DNA of 64,000 nucleotides from Streptomyces viridiviolaceus (GTDB lineage: Bacteria; Actinomycetota; Actinomycetes; Streptomycetales; Streptomycetaceae), in NCBI RefSeq assembly GCF_014650995.1, contig NZ_BMWA01000007.1, positions 95,899 through 159,898 on the forward strand, given 5' to 3'. Position 1 is the stretch's first letter. Every line of letters starts with the position of its first letter. The notes under the pieces are model-generated. The model worked only from the letters and a program-made list of their open reading frames with translations. It searched no databases and was not told the origin of the DNA. A program made the position numbers and the translations under genes. This document shows, one piece after another, positions 35,795 to 43,173 of this stretch.

Positions 35795-36725
35795 CATCGC
35801 CCATGTCGGCCACGCCCAGCTGTTCACCCCCGACCTGGACGCGAGCGTCGGCTTCTTCACCGACTACCTGGGCCTCACGGTCAACGGCCAGGACGGCGAC
35901 AACGTCTACCTGCGCACCTACGACGACTACGAGCACCACAGCCTGGTGCTCACCGCCCGCGAGCAGCCCGGCCTCGGCCGGCTCGCCCTGCGCACCTCCG
36001 GTGAGGAGGCCCTCCAGCGCCGGGTGGCGGCCCTGGAGGCGGCCGGCCGCGCCGGCACGTGGGTCGAGGACGAGCCGGGCATCGGCAAGCTGTACCTCAC
36101 CACCGACCCCGACGGGCACGAGCACGCCCTGTACTGGGAGAGCGAGCACTACCGGGCGCCCGACGAGCTGAAGCCAGCCCTGAAGAACCAGCCGCAGGCC
36201 AAACCCAACCGGGGCGTGGGCGTGCGCCGCCTGGACCACGTCAACTTCCTCGCCTCCGACGTGCTCGCCAACGCCGAGTTCCAGGAACAGGTCCTCGGCG
36301 CCCGGCCCACCGAGCAGATCCGGCTGAACACGGGGAAGATCGCGGCCCGCTGGCTGACCTTCACCAACAAGTCCTACGACGTCGTCTACACCGAGGACTG
36401 GACCGGTTCCTCCGGCCGCCTGCACCACATCGCCTTCGCGGCCGACACCCGCGAGGACATCCTGCGCGCCGCCGACCTCGCCATCGACACGGGTGTGTTC
36501 ATCGAGACCGGCCCGCACAAGCACGCCATCCAGCAGACGTTCTTCCTGTACGTCTACGAGCCGGGCGGCAACCGCATCGAGCTGTGCAACCCGCTCACGC
36601 GCCTGGTGCTGGCGCCCGACTGGCCGCTGGTCACCTGGACCGAGGCCGAGCGGGCCAAGGGGCAGGCGTGGGGCCTGAGGACCATCGAGTCCTTCCATAC
36701 CCACGGGACTCCGCCGGTCGCCTGA
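35775..36725 (+). CDS. Type I (VOC-fold) extradiol ring-cleavage dioxygenase
   Basis: 316 residues with two tandem vicinal-oxygen-chelate domains, as in catechol 2,3-dioxygenase (XylE-like). Probable Fe(II) ligands: His 155 in RRLDHVNF, His 217 or 218 in LHHIAF, and Glu 269 in NRIELCN; LYVYEPGGNRIEL is the type I extradiol signature. In this operon the products of the other enzymes imply cleavage of a ring already carrying a carboxylate, such as gallate or protocatechuate. Those reactions are normally done by type II LigAB/GalA enzymes, not by this fold. It is the last gene before a strong terminator. Confidence 0.9.
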   Translation: MTPPLGDIAHVGHAQLFTPDLDASVGFFTDYLGLTVNGQDGDNVYLRTYDDYEHHSLVLTAREQPGLGRLALRTSGEEALQRRVAALEAAGRAGTWVEDEPGIGKLYLTTDPDGHEHALYWESEHYRAPDELKPALKNQPQAKPNRGVGVRRLDHVNFLASDVLANAEFQEQVLGARPTEQIRLNTGKIAARWLTFTNKSYDVVYTEDWTGSSGRLHHIAFAADTREDILRAADLAIDTGVFIETGPHKHAIQQTFFLYVYEPGGNRIELCNPLTRLVLAPDWPLVTWTEAERAKGQAWGLRTIESFHTHGTPPVA

Positions 36726-36742
36726 GGCGACCGCACCACAGG

Positions 36743-36780
36743 GGGGTGGGCCGCGCACGCCCGTGCGTGGTCCGCCCCTT
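36743..36780 (+). terminator. Terminator of the aromatic catabolic operon
   Basis: GGGGTGGGCCGCGCACG (36743-36759) pairs with CGTGCGTGGTCCGCCCC (36762-36778) over its whole length with a few G-U pairs, followed by TT. It lies 17 bp after the dioxygenase stop. Confidence 0.8.
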
Positions 36781-36831
36781 CGTCGTACGCGCGCGGCGAC
36801 CGGACCGGCCACCACCTGATTGTTGCTGAGA

Positions 36832-36875
36832 TTGTTAACAAAAGCGTTGACACTGATCCGCCGGGTCCTTAGCGT
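36832..36875 (+). promoter_or_regulatory. Promoter and operator of the MFS transporter
   Basis: Perfect palindrome TTGTTAACAA (36832-36841) lies just before TTGACA (36847-36852); TAGCGT (36870-36875) follows at 17-bp spacing, a good Streptomyces housekeeping promoter. The palindrome has the TTGT-N2-ACAA form found at the gntR promoter, which suggests a common regulator. Confidence 0.7.
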
Positions 36876-36967
36876 CGTGCGCACCAACGGGTCAAGCCGC
36901 ACGAGCCGCGCCGGCCCGGTTCACTGATCCCCTCCAGGGACTCCTCCTGGACGAGAGGAAAACAACG

Positions 36968-38290
36968 ATGTCCTCCTCCCCCGCCCTGTCCGCCCGCGGC
37001 GGCAGACTGGCTCTCCTGGTCGTCGTCCTGTGCTGGGTCGCCGTGCTCTTCGACGGCCTCGACATGTTCATCTACGGCTCGGTGCTGCCCCACATGCTGG
37101 AGCAGAAGGCACTCGGGATCACCTCGGGCCAGGCAGGCGACCTCGGCAGCTACGCCACCTTCGGCATGCTGGTCGGCGCGCTGACCGCGGGGACGGTCGC
37201 CGACCGGATCGGCCGCAAGAAGCTGATGATCTCCTGCGTCGCGCTCTTCTCGCTGGCCTCCGGCCTGTGCGCCGTCGCGAACGGCGTCGCCGTGTTCGGC
37301 CTCGGCCGGACGCTGGCCGGCGTCGGCCTCGGCGGCCTGCTGCCCACCGCGATCAGCATGGTCTCGGACTACGCGCCGCGCGGCCGCGCCGCCCTCACCA
37401 TCGGGCTGCTGATGACCGCCCACCACGCCGGCGGCATCCTCTCCGCCTACGTGGCCCTGTGGATCGTCGAGCCGCTCGGCTGGCGCGCCGCCTTCTCGGT
37501 CTGCGTGGTCCCCGTGCTCTTCGTCCCGGTGCTCGCCAAGTTCCTGCCCGAGTCCCTGAGTTTCCTCGTCGCCCAGGGCCGCGGCGAGGAGGCCCGCGAG
37601 CTGGCCGGCCGCTACGACGTCGAACTGCCCGCCGCCGCGGGCCGGCCGTCCGGCGCCCGATGGGCCAACCTGGCCAACCTCTTCCGCGGCCGGGAGTGGA
37701 TCCAGACCCTGCTGTACTGGCTGGCCTCCTTCGGCGGACTGCTGCTCGTCTACGGCGTCGCCACCTGGCTGCCCACCCTGATGCGCAGCGAGGGCTACGA
37801 GCTCGGTTCCGCGCTGACCTTCGTCGTCCTGTTCAACCTCGGCGGCATCGTGGGCATGCTGGTCGCCGGCCGCGCCTCCGACCGCTTCGGCGCCCCGCGC
37901 ATCTCGGCGATCTGGTTCGCGCTGACCGCCGCCGGCGTCTTCCTGCTCAGCGTCCACATGCCGCTGACGCTGACCTTCGTGGTCGTCTTCCTCACCGGCG
38001 TGTTCCTCAACAGCGCCCAGACCATGATCTACGCGACGGTGTCCATCGGCTCGGTGCCGGCCAACCGCGCCACCGCTGTCGGCTGGACCTCCGGCATGGG
38101 CCGCTTCGGAGCCGTCTTCGGCCCGTGGCTCGGCGGTCAGCTGCTCGCCGCGAACAAGGGCGACTGGGGCTTCACCGCCTTCGCGCTCGCCGGCGTGGCA
38201 TCGATGGTCTGCATCGGCATCGCCGCCCTGCGCACCACCAGGCGGCCCGCCGCCGACAGCCCGGAGCAGAAGCTGCTCAGTGCCCACTGA
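36968..38290 (+). CDS. MFS transporter, aromatic acid:H+ symporter (AAHS) type
   Basis: 440 residues with about 12 hydrophobic helices. Helix 1 contains AVLFDGLDMFIYGSVLPHML, matching the DG-(Y/L)-D motif of AAHS importers such as PcaK and GalT; the loop after helix 2 reads GTVADRIGRKKLM, the canonical MFS motif, and RTLAGVGLGGLLP is the helix 4 signature. ATG 36968 has GAGAGGAAAAC upstream. It probably imports the aromatic acid used by the preceding operon. It has its own promoter behind the terminator at 36743-36780. Confidence 0.9.
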   Translation: MSSSPALSARGGRLALLVVVLCWVAVLFDGLDMFIYGSVLPHMLEQKALGITSGQAGDLGSYATFGMLVGALTAGTVADRIGRKKLMISCVALFSLASGLCAVANGVAVFGLGRTLAGVGLGGLLPTAISMVSDYAPRGRAALTIGLLMTAHHAGGILSAYVALWIVEPLGWRAAFSVCVVPVLFVPVLAKFLPESLSFLVAQGRGEEARELAGRYDVELPAAAGRPSGARWANLANLFRGREWIQTLLYWLASFGGLLLVYGVATWLPTLMRSEGYELGSALTFVVLFNLGGIVGMLVAGRASDRFGAPRISAIWFALTAAGVFLLSVHMPLTLTFVVVFLTGVFLNSAQTMIYATVSIGSVPANRATAVGWTSGMGRFGAVFGPWLGGQLLAANKGDWGFTAFALAGVASMVCIGIAALRTTRRPAADSPEQKLLSAH

Positions 38291-38330
38291 GACCTTCAGC
38301 CGTGAACGGACACCGGTCACCGCGGGGACG

Positions 38331-38362
38331 CGGCGGCCGGCGTCCGCGTACACGGGCCGCCG
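38331..38362. terminator. Bidirectional hairpin between MFS and small secreted gene
   Basis: CGGCGGCC (38331-38338) pairs with GGCCGCCG (38355-38362) around a 16-base loop, between two convergent genes. Confidence 0.45.
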
Positions 38363-38369
38363 GCCGGGC

Positions 38370-38699
38370 TCAGGGGGACGTCAGGCCACGGGCCCGGAGT
38401 TCGTCCGCGCACCCTTCGGGCACGGCCACCGCCCTGAAGGTCGCCACCGGCGGAGAGGGGAACGCGGACGGGGCAGCCGTCAGCACCCGCTGCCGCTCGG
38501 CTGCGGCCTCGGCGCGCTCCCGCGCGAGCTCGCCGGCGATCTCCTCGCAGTCGACGGCGTGGCTCTCCGCCGGCGTCGGATCGTCGCCGGGGAACTCGGG
38601 CCCGCCGGCGTACGGATCGGCGTCGAGGGCGGAGGTGGCGGCGATGCCGCCCAGGCACAGCCCCGCCCAGACGGCGACGATCCGCCGGCGGGCGCTCAC
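38370..38699 (-). CDS. Small hypothetical secreted or membrane-anchored protein
   Basis: 109 residues from GTG 38699. The N-terminus SARRRIVAVWAGLCLGGIAA is a short basic segment followed by one hydrophobic helix, i.e. a signal peptide or anchor. The rest is acidic in the middle (ESHAVDCEEIAGELARERAE, probably helical) and ends Pro/Ala-rich, with two Cys. I recognise no family. Upstream RBS is weak, and the frame could start further upstream, but residues before GTG 38699 are Arg/Cys-rich and not protein-like. Confidence 0.55.
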   Translation of the reverse strand: MSARRRIVAVWAGLCLGGIAATSALDADPYAGGPEFPGDDPTPAESHAVDCEEIAGELARERAEAAAERQRVLTAAPSAFPSPPVATFRAVAVPEGCADELRARGLTSP

Positions 38700-39005
38700 G
38701 AGCCGGCCGTTCCGTCGGCACCACCGGCGACGGTGAGCACGGGTAACGCGGGCCTCGCAACAGGCCTGATCTGCACAGGAGTTCCTTCCTCGACGGGTCG
38801 GTGTGGTCTCGCGTCCCGGACCAGGCCAATCTAGAGGAGCGCGGCAGCGCACCGACGACCGGTCGGCGCGAGACGACACCGGGATGGTGCCGAGGCCCCG
38901 GGACGCGGCACCGCCCCGGCCCTCACCTGCGGCGGACCGGGGCGGCGTCGTACGGACGGGCGACCGGGACGGGTCAGTGCGGGTCCGGCGTCCCGGGACA
39001 CGTCC
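38700..39005. other. Intergenic stretch, no supported gene
   Basis: About 300 bp with no convincing coding signal on either strand; long frames here are shadows rich in Arg/Pro. Its right end leads into a Tat-signal-like remnant at 39006, so part of it may be the old upstream region of a lost gene. Confidence 0.4.
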
Positions 39006-39113
39006 GTGTCACCGTCCGCGCGCGAGGGCAACTCACGGCGACGGCTGCTCGGCACCGCCGGTGCCACCGGGCTCGTGCTCGGCGCGGCGGGAGGCGCCCC
39101 GCCGACGGGACAG
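39006..39113 (+). pseudogene. Remnant of a Tat signal peptide gene start (EfeB/DyP-like)
   Basis: From GTG 39006 the + strand reads SPSAREGNSRRRLLGTAGAT then GLVLGAAGGA, a textbook twin-arginine signal peptide close to those I remember for EfeB-type Dyp peroxidases. After about 39100 the frame becomes Gly/Gln-rich shadow sequence, so the mature protein is missing. It lies antisense to the 3' end of the neighbouring transporter gene. Confidence 0.55.
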
Positions 39114-40052
39114 CCAGGCGGCGGCCAGGGCGCCGGAGATGTTGTGCCAGACGGAGAAGACCGCGGCCGGCAGCGCCGCCAGGGGACTGAAGTGGGCGGT
39201 GGCCAGCGATGCGGCCAGCCCGGAGTTCTGCATGCCGACCTCGAAGGCCATGGCGCGGCTCGCGGGCTCACCGAGCCGGGCGACCTGCCCCGCGCCGTAT
39301 CCCAGCGCGAGGCCGAGGCCGTTGTGCAGCACGACGGCCACGAACACCAGCCCGGCGGCCGACCTGATGGCGTCGGCGCTGCCCGCCACGACCACGGCCA
39401 CGATCACGGAGACCGTCAGCGCGGACAGCCACGGCAGCACCGGCAGCGCCCGCTGCACGTACCGGCCCGCGAGGAGCCTCACGACGAGAACCGCGAGGAC
39501 GGGCAGCAGCACCGTCTTGAGGATGTCGGTGACCATGGACGCGGCGTCGACCGGGAGGTACTCACCGGCCAGGAGCAGCGTCAGTGGCGGGGTCACCAGC
39601 GGGGCGACGAGCGTGGAGACGGTGGCGACGGAGACGGACAGGGCGACGTCACCGCGCGCCAGATAGGTCACCACGTTGGAGGCCGTGCCGCTCGGGGCGC
39701 AGCCGACGAGGATCACGCCCGCGGCGAGCTGCGGCGGGAGCTGGAGCAGGTGGGCGACGGCCCATCCGAGCCCCGGCATGATGACGTAGTGCGCGACCAG
39801 TCCCAGCGCCACCGCCCAGGGACGCTTGCCAACGCCCCGGAAGTCCTCCGGGGTCATGGTGACGCCCATGCAGAACATCACCACACCCAGCAGGTACGGC
39901 ACCGATTCGCCCCAGCCGGTGAAACTCCCAGGCAGGAGCAGGCCGAGGGCGCCGGCCGCGAGGACGAGGAGCGGGAAGACGGTGACGGCGCGCCGCGCGG
40001 AGCGGTCGCCTGTCACGTCGGGGGTGAGGTGTCCGGGTTGCTCGGTTCGCAC
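39033..40052 (-). CDS. Bile acid:sodium symporter (BASS) family transporter
   Basis: About 339 residues with 9-10 hydrophobic helices. Family marks: VMFCMGVTMTPEDFRGV, ILVGCAPSGTASNVVTYLARGDVALSV (the crossover region of Na+ symporters) and AFEVGMQNSGLAASLATAHF. Substrates of bacterial members include bile acids, pantoate and other organic anions; here it is unknown. GTG 40052 is my choice; TTG 40088 is an alternative without a clear RBS. The last 20 or so residues (SRRRGASRRAEHEPGGTGGA..) are encoded antisense to a Tat-signal remnant, so the original C-terminus was probably replaced by rearrangement. Confidence 0.85.
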   Translation of the reverse strand: MRTEQPGHLTPDVTGDRSARRAVTVFPLLVLAAGALGLLLPGSFTGWGESVPYLLGVVMFCMGVTMTPEDFRGVGKRPWAVALGLVAHYVIMPGLGWAVAHLLQLPPQLAAGVILVGCAPSGTASNVVTYLARGDVALSVSVATVSTLVAPLVTPPLTLLLAGEYLPVDAASMVTDILKTVLLPVLAVLVVRLLAGRYVQRALPVLPWLSALTVSVIVAVVVAGSADAIRSAAGLVFVAVVLHNGLGLALGYGAGQVARLGEPASRAMAFEVGMQNSGLAASLATAHFSPLAALPAAVFSVWHNISGALAAAWLSRRRGASRRAEHEPGGTGGAEQPSP

Positions 40053-40211
40053 TGTGCGAGGAAACGCCTGATGGGAGCCGTGACGCAAAGCCGTCTCGCG
40101 ATGTGATCATCGGGACGGCCCGCACCGGCGGCCTGCTCAGTCGCGGCCCATCTGGTCCTCGTCCGACAGGTGCTCCACCGTCTTGCCGGTCTCCGTGAAC
40201 GTCCGTGTCAC

Positions 40212-40355
40212 ATGGCCCGAGGCTACCCCGGCGAGCGCAGCGCCGCCGTGGCGCGGGAGCGGGGCGAGAAGGGGATTCCGGTGGCCCCGAAGGTGTGGCG
40301 CGAACTCAACGACCGGGCGGCGGAGTTGGGGGTCACCCCGCCCGACCCGGCGTAG
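40212..40355 (+). CDS. Possible small protein, uncertain
   Basis: ATG 40212 opens a 47-residue frame with plausible composition ([31 protein letters not shown]). It has no clear RBS. Overlapping on the minus strand, a 24-residue frame ([20 protein letters not shown]..) ends at 40137, and its sequence also looks protein-like. At most one is functional, and both may be remnants of larger genes next to the tRNA. I recognise neither family. Confidence 0.25.
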   Translation: MARGYPGERSAAVARERGEKGIPVAPKVWRELNDRAAELGVTPPDPA

Positions 40356-40472
40356 TCCGCGTGCCGACCGCCGCCGGCCGCTCCAGGAGGGGACGGCCGG
40401 CGGCTCTTCTCCCCTGCGGCGATGAGGTAGGGTTGACCTGCGCGATCACACGGATCACCCCGTGCCGCGCAC

Positions 40473-40546
<74 letters not shown>

Positions 40547-40555
40547 CGGTTGCGA

Positions 40556-40589
40556 AGGGTCTTCGCGAGCAGTGGCTCGCGGGGGCCCT
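40556..40589 (+). terminator. Terminator after tRNA-Pro
   Basis: AGGGTCTTCGCGAGC (40556-40570), loop AGTG, GCTCGCGGGGGCCCT (40575-40589): 15 consecutive pairs including G-U, followed by TT. Confidence 0.88.
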
Positions 40590-40665
40590 TTCCTCATGCG
40601 ATGAAGCGCTCGCCCCCGTCGGCCGAACGCGGATCACCGCGACGGACCACTGCGTGGACACCCTC

Positions 40666-40694
40666 TTGACGCACTCCGGGTGCCGGTCGACACT
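40666..40694 (+). promoter_or_regulatory. Promoter for the leader peptide/GST transcript
   Basis: TTGACG (40666-40671), 17-bp spacer, GACACT (40689-40694). The transcript would begin about 27 bases before the leader ORF, leaving its RBS AGGTAGGG near the 5' end, as expected for an attenuator. Confidence 0.6.
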
Positions 40695-40727
40695 GCGATG
40701 AGAATCCTAGTGAACAGGTAGGGAAAC

Positions 40728-40850
40728 ATGGTGCGCCTTGAGCCGGTCACCAGCCGAGCGAGCCGCCGGCCCGGATCTTCGCCCCTGCTCACCTCCCGCC
40801 GTCACATCGACCTCCTCCGTGTCTGCAGCGCGATCAGCTCCCTGCGCTGA
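40728..40850 (+). CDS. Leader peptide with HIDLLRVCSAI motif (sulfur-responsive type)
   Basis: A 40-codon ORF from ATG 40728 with AGGTAGGG upstream. Its C-terminal end reads SRRHIDLLRVCSAISSLR. Short ORFs ending in an H-x-DLLRV-x-x-AL motif, often with Cys, are known in Streptomyces upstream of sulfur-metabolism genes and are annotated as putative leader peptides; ribosome stalling at Cys codons is the presumed signal. Here it precedes the GST-like gene by 118 bp, so it probably couples expression of that gene to cysteine supply. Two further copies occur at 41836 and 45898. Confidence 0.75.
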   Translation: MVRLEPVTSRASRRPGSSPLLTSRRHIDLLRVCSAISSLR

Positions 40851-40968
40851 GTCCCCGGTGCCGACCGGTGGCGGTCCCTGAACGGACGCCGCCCGGTCCG
40901 GCGCCCGCTCACGGCCCGACGCCGCTTCCGCCGCGCGTACGTCCACGCGCCCGCCCCCGGGGAGAACC

Positions 40969-41640
40969 ATGTCCGTCGCACCGCTCGCGCCCGCCCCCGC
41001 CTTCCGGGGACGCATCGGCCGCGACCCGCGCAGCGGCCACTACGCCGTACCGCGCCGCTACCGGCTCCACCTGTCGCCCGCCCGCCCCGACTGTCTCCGC
41101 ATCGCCGTCGTGCACAGCCTGCTCGAACTGGACGAGGTCTGTCCGGTCACCCTCCTCGACCCGGCCCCGGACTGTCCCGACGGCGGCCACTCCGCGCTGC
41201 GCCCGCTGTACGAGGCGAGCGCGCACCACTACCGGGGCCCGGCCGTCGCACCGGTGCTCAGCGACGCCTGGTCGGGCCGGATCGTGAGCACGCACGCGCC
41301 GGACATCATGCGCGACCTCGCCCGCCACTTCACCTCCGCCGGCCCGGTGCTGTACCCGGGCGGCGCGGAGGCGGAGATCGAGGCCGTCGAGCTGCTGTGC
41401 GCGCGGGCGACCGACCCGGCGGCGCTGCCCGAGGTGCTGGACCGGCTGGACCGGCGGCTGACCGCCCAGCCCTACGTCCTGGGTGACCGGCTCACCGCGG
41501 CCGACGTCGAGGTGTGGGTGGCCCTGGCCGGCCTCGACACCGCACACCGCGGCGCCGGCCACCCCGCCCTGTGGTCCCACGTGCGGCGACTGACCGCGCA
41601 CCCGGCCTTCGGTCGCCGGCTCCAGGACCGTCCCACCTGA
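40969..41640 (+). CDS. GST-like protein (glutathionyl-hydroquinone reductase/ECM4 type), N-terminally reduced
   Basis: 223 residues. It has the YqjG/ECM4-like opening GRIGRDPRSGHYAVPRRYRL, HLSPARPDCLRIAVVHSLLE, and a GST C-terminal all-helical domain with YVLGDRLTAADVEVWVALAG. Glutathionyl-hydroquinone reductases use a CPW(A/C) Cys here; this protein has RPDC instead, and at 223 residues it is about 100 shorter than the family. Streptomyces use mycothiol rather than glutathione, so a changed thiol site is plausible. It is preceded by a Cys-containing leader peptide, which suggests a sulfur role. Function is otherwise open. Confidence 0.7.
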   Translation: MSVAPLAPAPAFRGRIGRDPRSGHYAVPRRYRLHLSPARPDCLRIAVVHSLLELDEVCPVTLLDPAPDCPDGGHSALRPLYEASAHHYRGPAVAPVLSDAWSGRIVSTHAPDIMRDLARHFTSAGPVLYPGGAEAEIEAVELLCARATDPAALPEVLDRLDRRLTAQPYVLGDRLTAADVEVWVALAGLDTAHRGAGHPALWSHVRRLTAHPAFGRRLQDRPT

Positions 41641-41650
41641 CGGAACGGCG

Positions 41651-41680
41651 TTGACACATGGGGGGTCAACTGCCTTAACT
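41651..41680 (+). promoter_or_regulatory. Promoter of the riboswitch-controlled ABC operon
   Basis: TTGACA (41651-41656), 18-bp spacer, TTAACT (41675-41680). It places the start of transcription just before the riboswitch at 41693 and only 11 bp after the GST-like gene. Confidence 0.65.
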
Positions 41681-41692
41681 ACGCACCAAGAA

Positions 41693-41773
41693 CGGTCATG
41701 AGCGTCAGCGACAAGCCCTGGCTTGCTGACCGGCAACCCTCGCTCCGCGGTGGGGTGCCCCAGGTGACGACCG
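41693..41773 (+). promoter_or_regulatory. SAM riboswitch (best fit SAM-IV)
   Basis: The sequence has the actinobacterial SAM-IV look: P1 CGGTC (41693-41697)/GACCG (41769-41773); ATGAGC; P2 GTCAGC (41704-41709)/GCTGAC (41725-41730) with inner AAGCC/GGCTT; CGGCAACCCTC; then GCGGTGGGGTGCCCCAGGTGA. These are conserved parts of S-adenosylmethionine aptamers. Type IV versus type I cannot be settled by eye. It would lower expression of the ABC operon when SAM is plentiful. Confidence 0.85.
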
Positions 41774-41835
41774 GACCGGATGACGTTTCGGTAAGCGCGA
41801 GGGCCCACAGGGCCGGAACAGAGACGGTGACGGAC

Positions 41836-41988
41836 ATGTACGCAGCTCCCAGGACGGCCGCCCGCCGCCCCCAGGGCCGCGTACTGCCGTGCCCGAGCCC
41901 GCTCGTCGCAGACCGCGCCGTCGATCTGCTCCGCGTCAGCAGCGCACTGTGTACCGACCCGGGCGGCGCCGCCCGCTGCCAGGGCTGA
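41836..41988 (+). CDS. Leader peptide with VDLLRVSSALC motif
   Basis: A 50-codon ORF from ATG 41836, between the SAM riboswitch and the ABC permease. The C-terminal part reads ADRAVDLLRVSSALCTDP, with Cys codons at the end of the motif and again near the stop. Same family as the peptides at 40728 and 45898. Together with the riboswitch it gives the operon a two-layer sulfur control. The 204 bp between it and the permease may contain the attenuating structure; I could not fold it. Confidence 0.7.
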   Translation: MYAAPRTAARRPQGRVLPCPSPLVADRAVDLLRVSSALCTDPGGAARCQG

Positions 41989-42192
41989 CCTCTCCACCCA
42001 GACCCCGCGCCGGCCGCCCCACCCGACGAACACCGCCCCTGCGGTGTGCCGTTGTCCGCCCCACCCCGGTCCCGTGCGTCCCCGTGCGCCGCCCCGCGCC
42101 GCAGAGCGGTTCCCGCCCTGTCGTCCCGCCGTAGCGGCTCACCACCACCCTCACGGCCGCCCCGGGGTGTCCGACTCCGCCGGAGCCCTCCC

Positions 42193-43173
42193 ATGACTGA
42201 ACCCCCAGGCGCCGCCGTGTCCCTCGCCGAGGCACCGCCCGCCGACGACACCTCCCGGCCACCCGCGGCCCAGCGGGTCCTGCCGCTGCGCAGGCCCGGC
42301 CGCTGGATCGCCACCGCCGCCGTCCTGGTCGTGGTCGCCCAGATCGTCCACGGCCTGGCCACCAACCCCTTCTACCAGTGGGACCGCTTCCGCTACTGGT
42401 TCCTGCGCCCCACCATCCTCGACGGACTGCTCATCACCCTCGAAGTGGCCGCGCTCAGCGCCGTACTCGGGCTGCTGGGCGGCGTCCTGCTCGCCCTCGC
42501 CCGGCTCTCCGGCAGCCCGGTGCTGCGCGCCGTGAGCTGGACCTACACGTGGCTGTTCCGGTCCGTCCCGCTGATCGTCGTACTGATCTTCCTCTACAAC
42601 TTCAGCGCCCTGTACAAGACGCTGAGCCTGGGCGTGCCGTTCGGCCCTGCCTTCGTCACCTTCGACGAGTCGCGGCTCGCCACCGACATGGCGGTCGCCG
42701 TCGTGGGCCTCAGCCTCAACGAGGCGGCTTACGCCTCCGAAGTGGTGCGCGGCGGCATCCTCTCCGTCGACCAGGGCCAGCACGAGGCGGCAGCGGCGCT
42801 CGGCCTGCCGAAGGGCTACCAGTTCCGCCGGATCGTCCTGCCGCAGGCGCTCAGGTCCATCACCCCGAACTACGTCAACCAGCTCATCGGCCTGATCAAG
42901 GGCACGTCGCTGGTGTTCTACGTGTCGCTGCTCGACCTGTTCGGCTCCGTGCAGACGATGGGCAGCACCTATCCCGGCGACATCGTGCCGCTGCTGCTGG
43001 TCGCCACCGTCTGGTACCTGATCCTGACCAGCGCCGTGTCCGTCGTCCAGTTCTACGTCGAGCGGTACTTCGCCCGGGGCGCGACCCGCTCCCTGCCGCC
43101 GACGCCCCTGCAGAAGGCACGCGCCGGCCTCGCCGAGGCACGGGCCCGGCTGCGCCGGGAGGCCGCCGTATGA
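42193..43173 (+). CDS. Polar amino-acid-type ABC transporter permease
   Basis: 326 residues. Acidic, Pro-rich N-terminus, then 5-6 helices of the HisM/GlnP permease family: TILDGLLITLEVAALSAVLG, TWLFRSVPLIVVLIFLYNF, and the cytoplasmic EAA loop QHEAAAALGLPKGYQFRRIV. Members import glutamine, cystine, or sulfur- and selenium-containing amino acids. The riboswitch and leader peptide upstream and the monooxygenases downstream point to a sulfur compound. ATG 42193 is chosen as the first start in good context; the stop overlaps the ATPase ATG (ATGA). Confidence 0.92.
   Translation: MTEPPGAAVSLAEAPPADDTSRPPAAQRVLPLRRPGRWIATAAVLVVVAQIVHGLATNPFYQWDRFRYWFLRPTILDGLLITLEVAALSAVLGLLGGVLLALARLSGSPVLRAVSWTYTWLFRSVPLIVVLIFLYNFSALYKTLSLGVPFGPAFVTFDESRLATDMAVAVVGLSLNEAAYASEVVRGGILSVDQGQHEAAAALGLPKGYQFRRIVLPQALRSITPNYVNQLIGLIKGTSLVFYVSLLDLFGSVQTMGSTYPGDIVPLLLVATVWYLILTSAVSVVQFYVERYFARGATRSLPPTPLQKARAGLAEARARLRREAAV

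Noticed and set aside
39006..40106. Forward frame with a Tat signal as a complete secreted-protein gene
   Set aside because: Only the signal peptide is protein-like; the remainder is antisense to transmembrane helices of the transporter and is rich in Gly, Gln and His.
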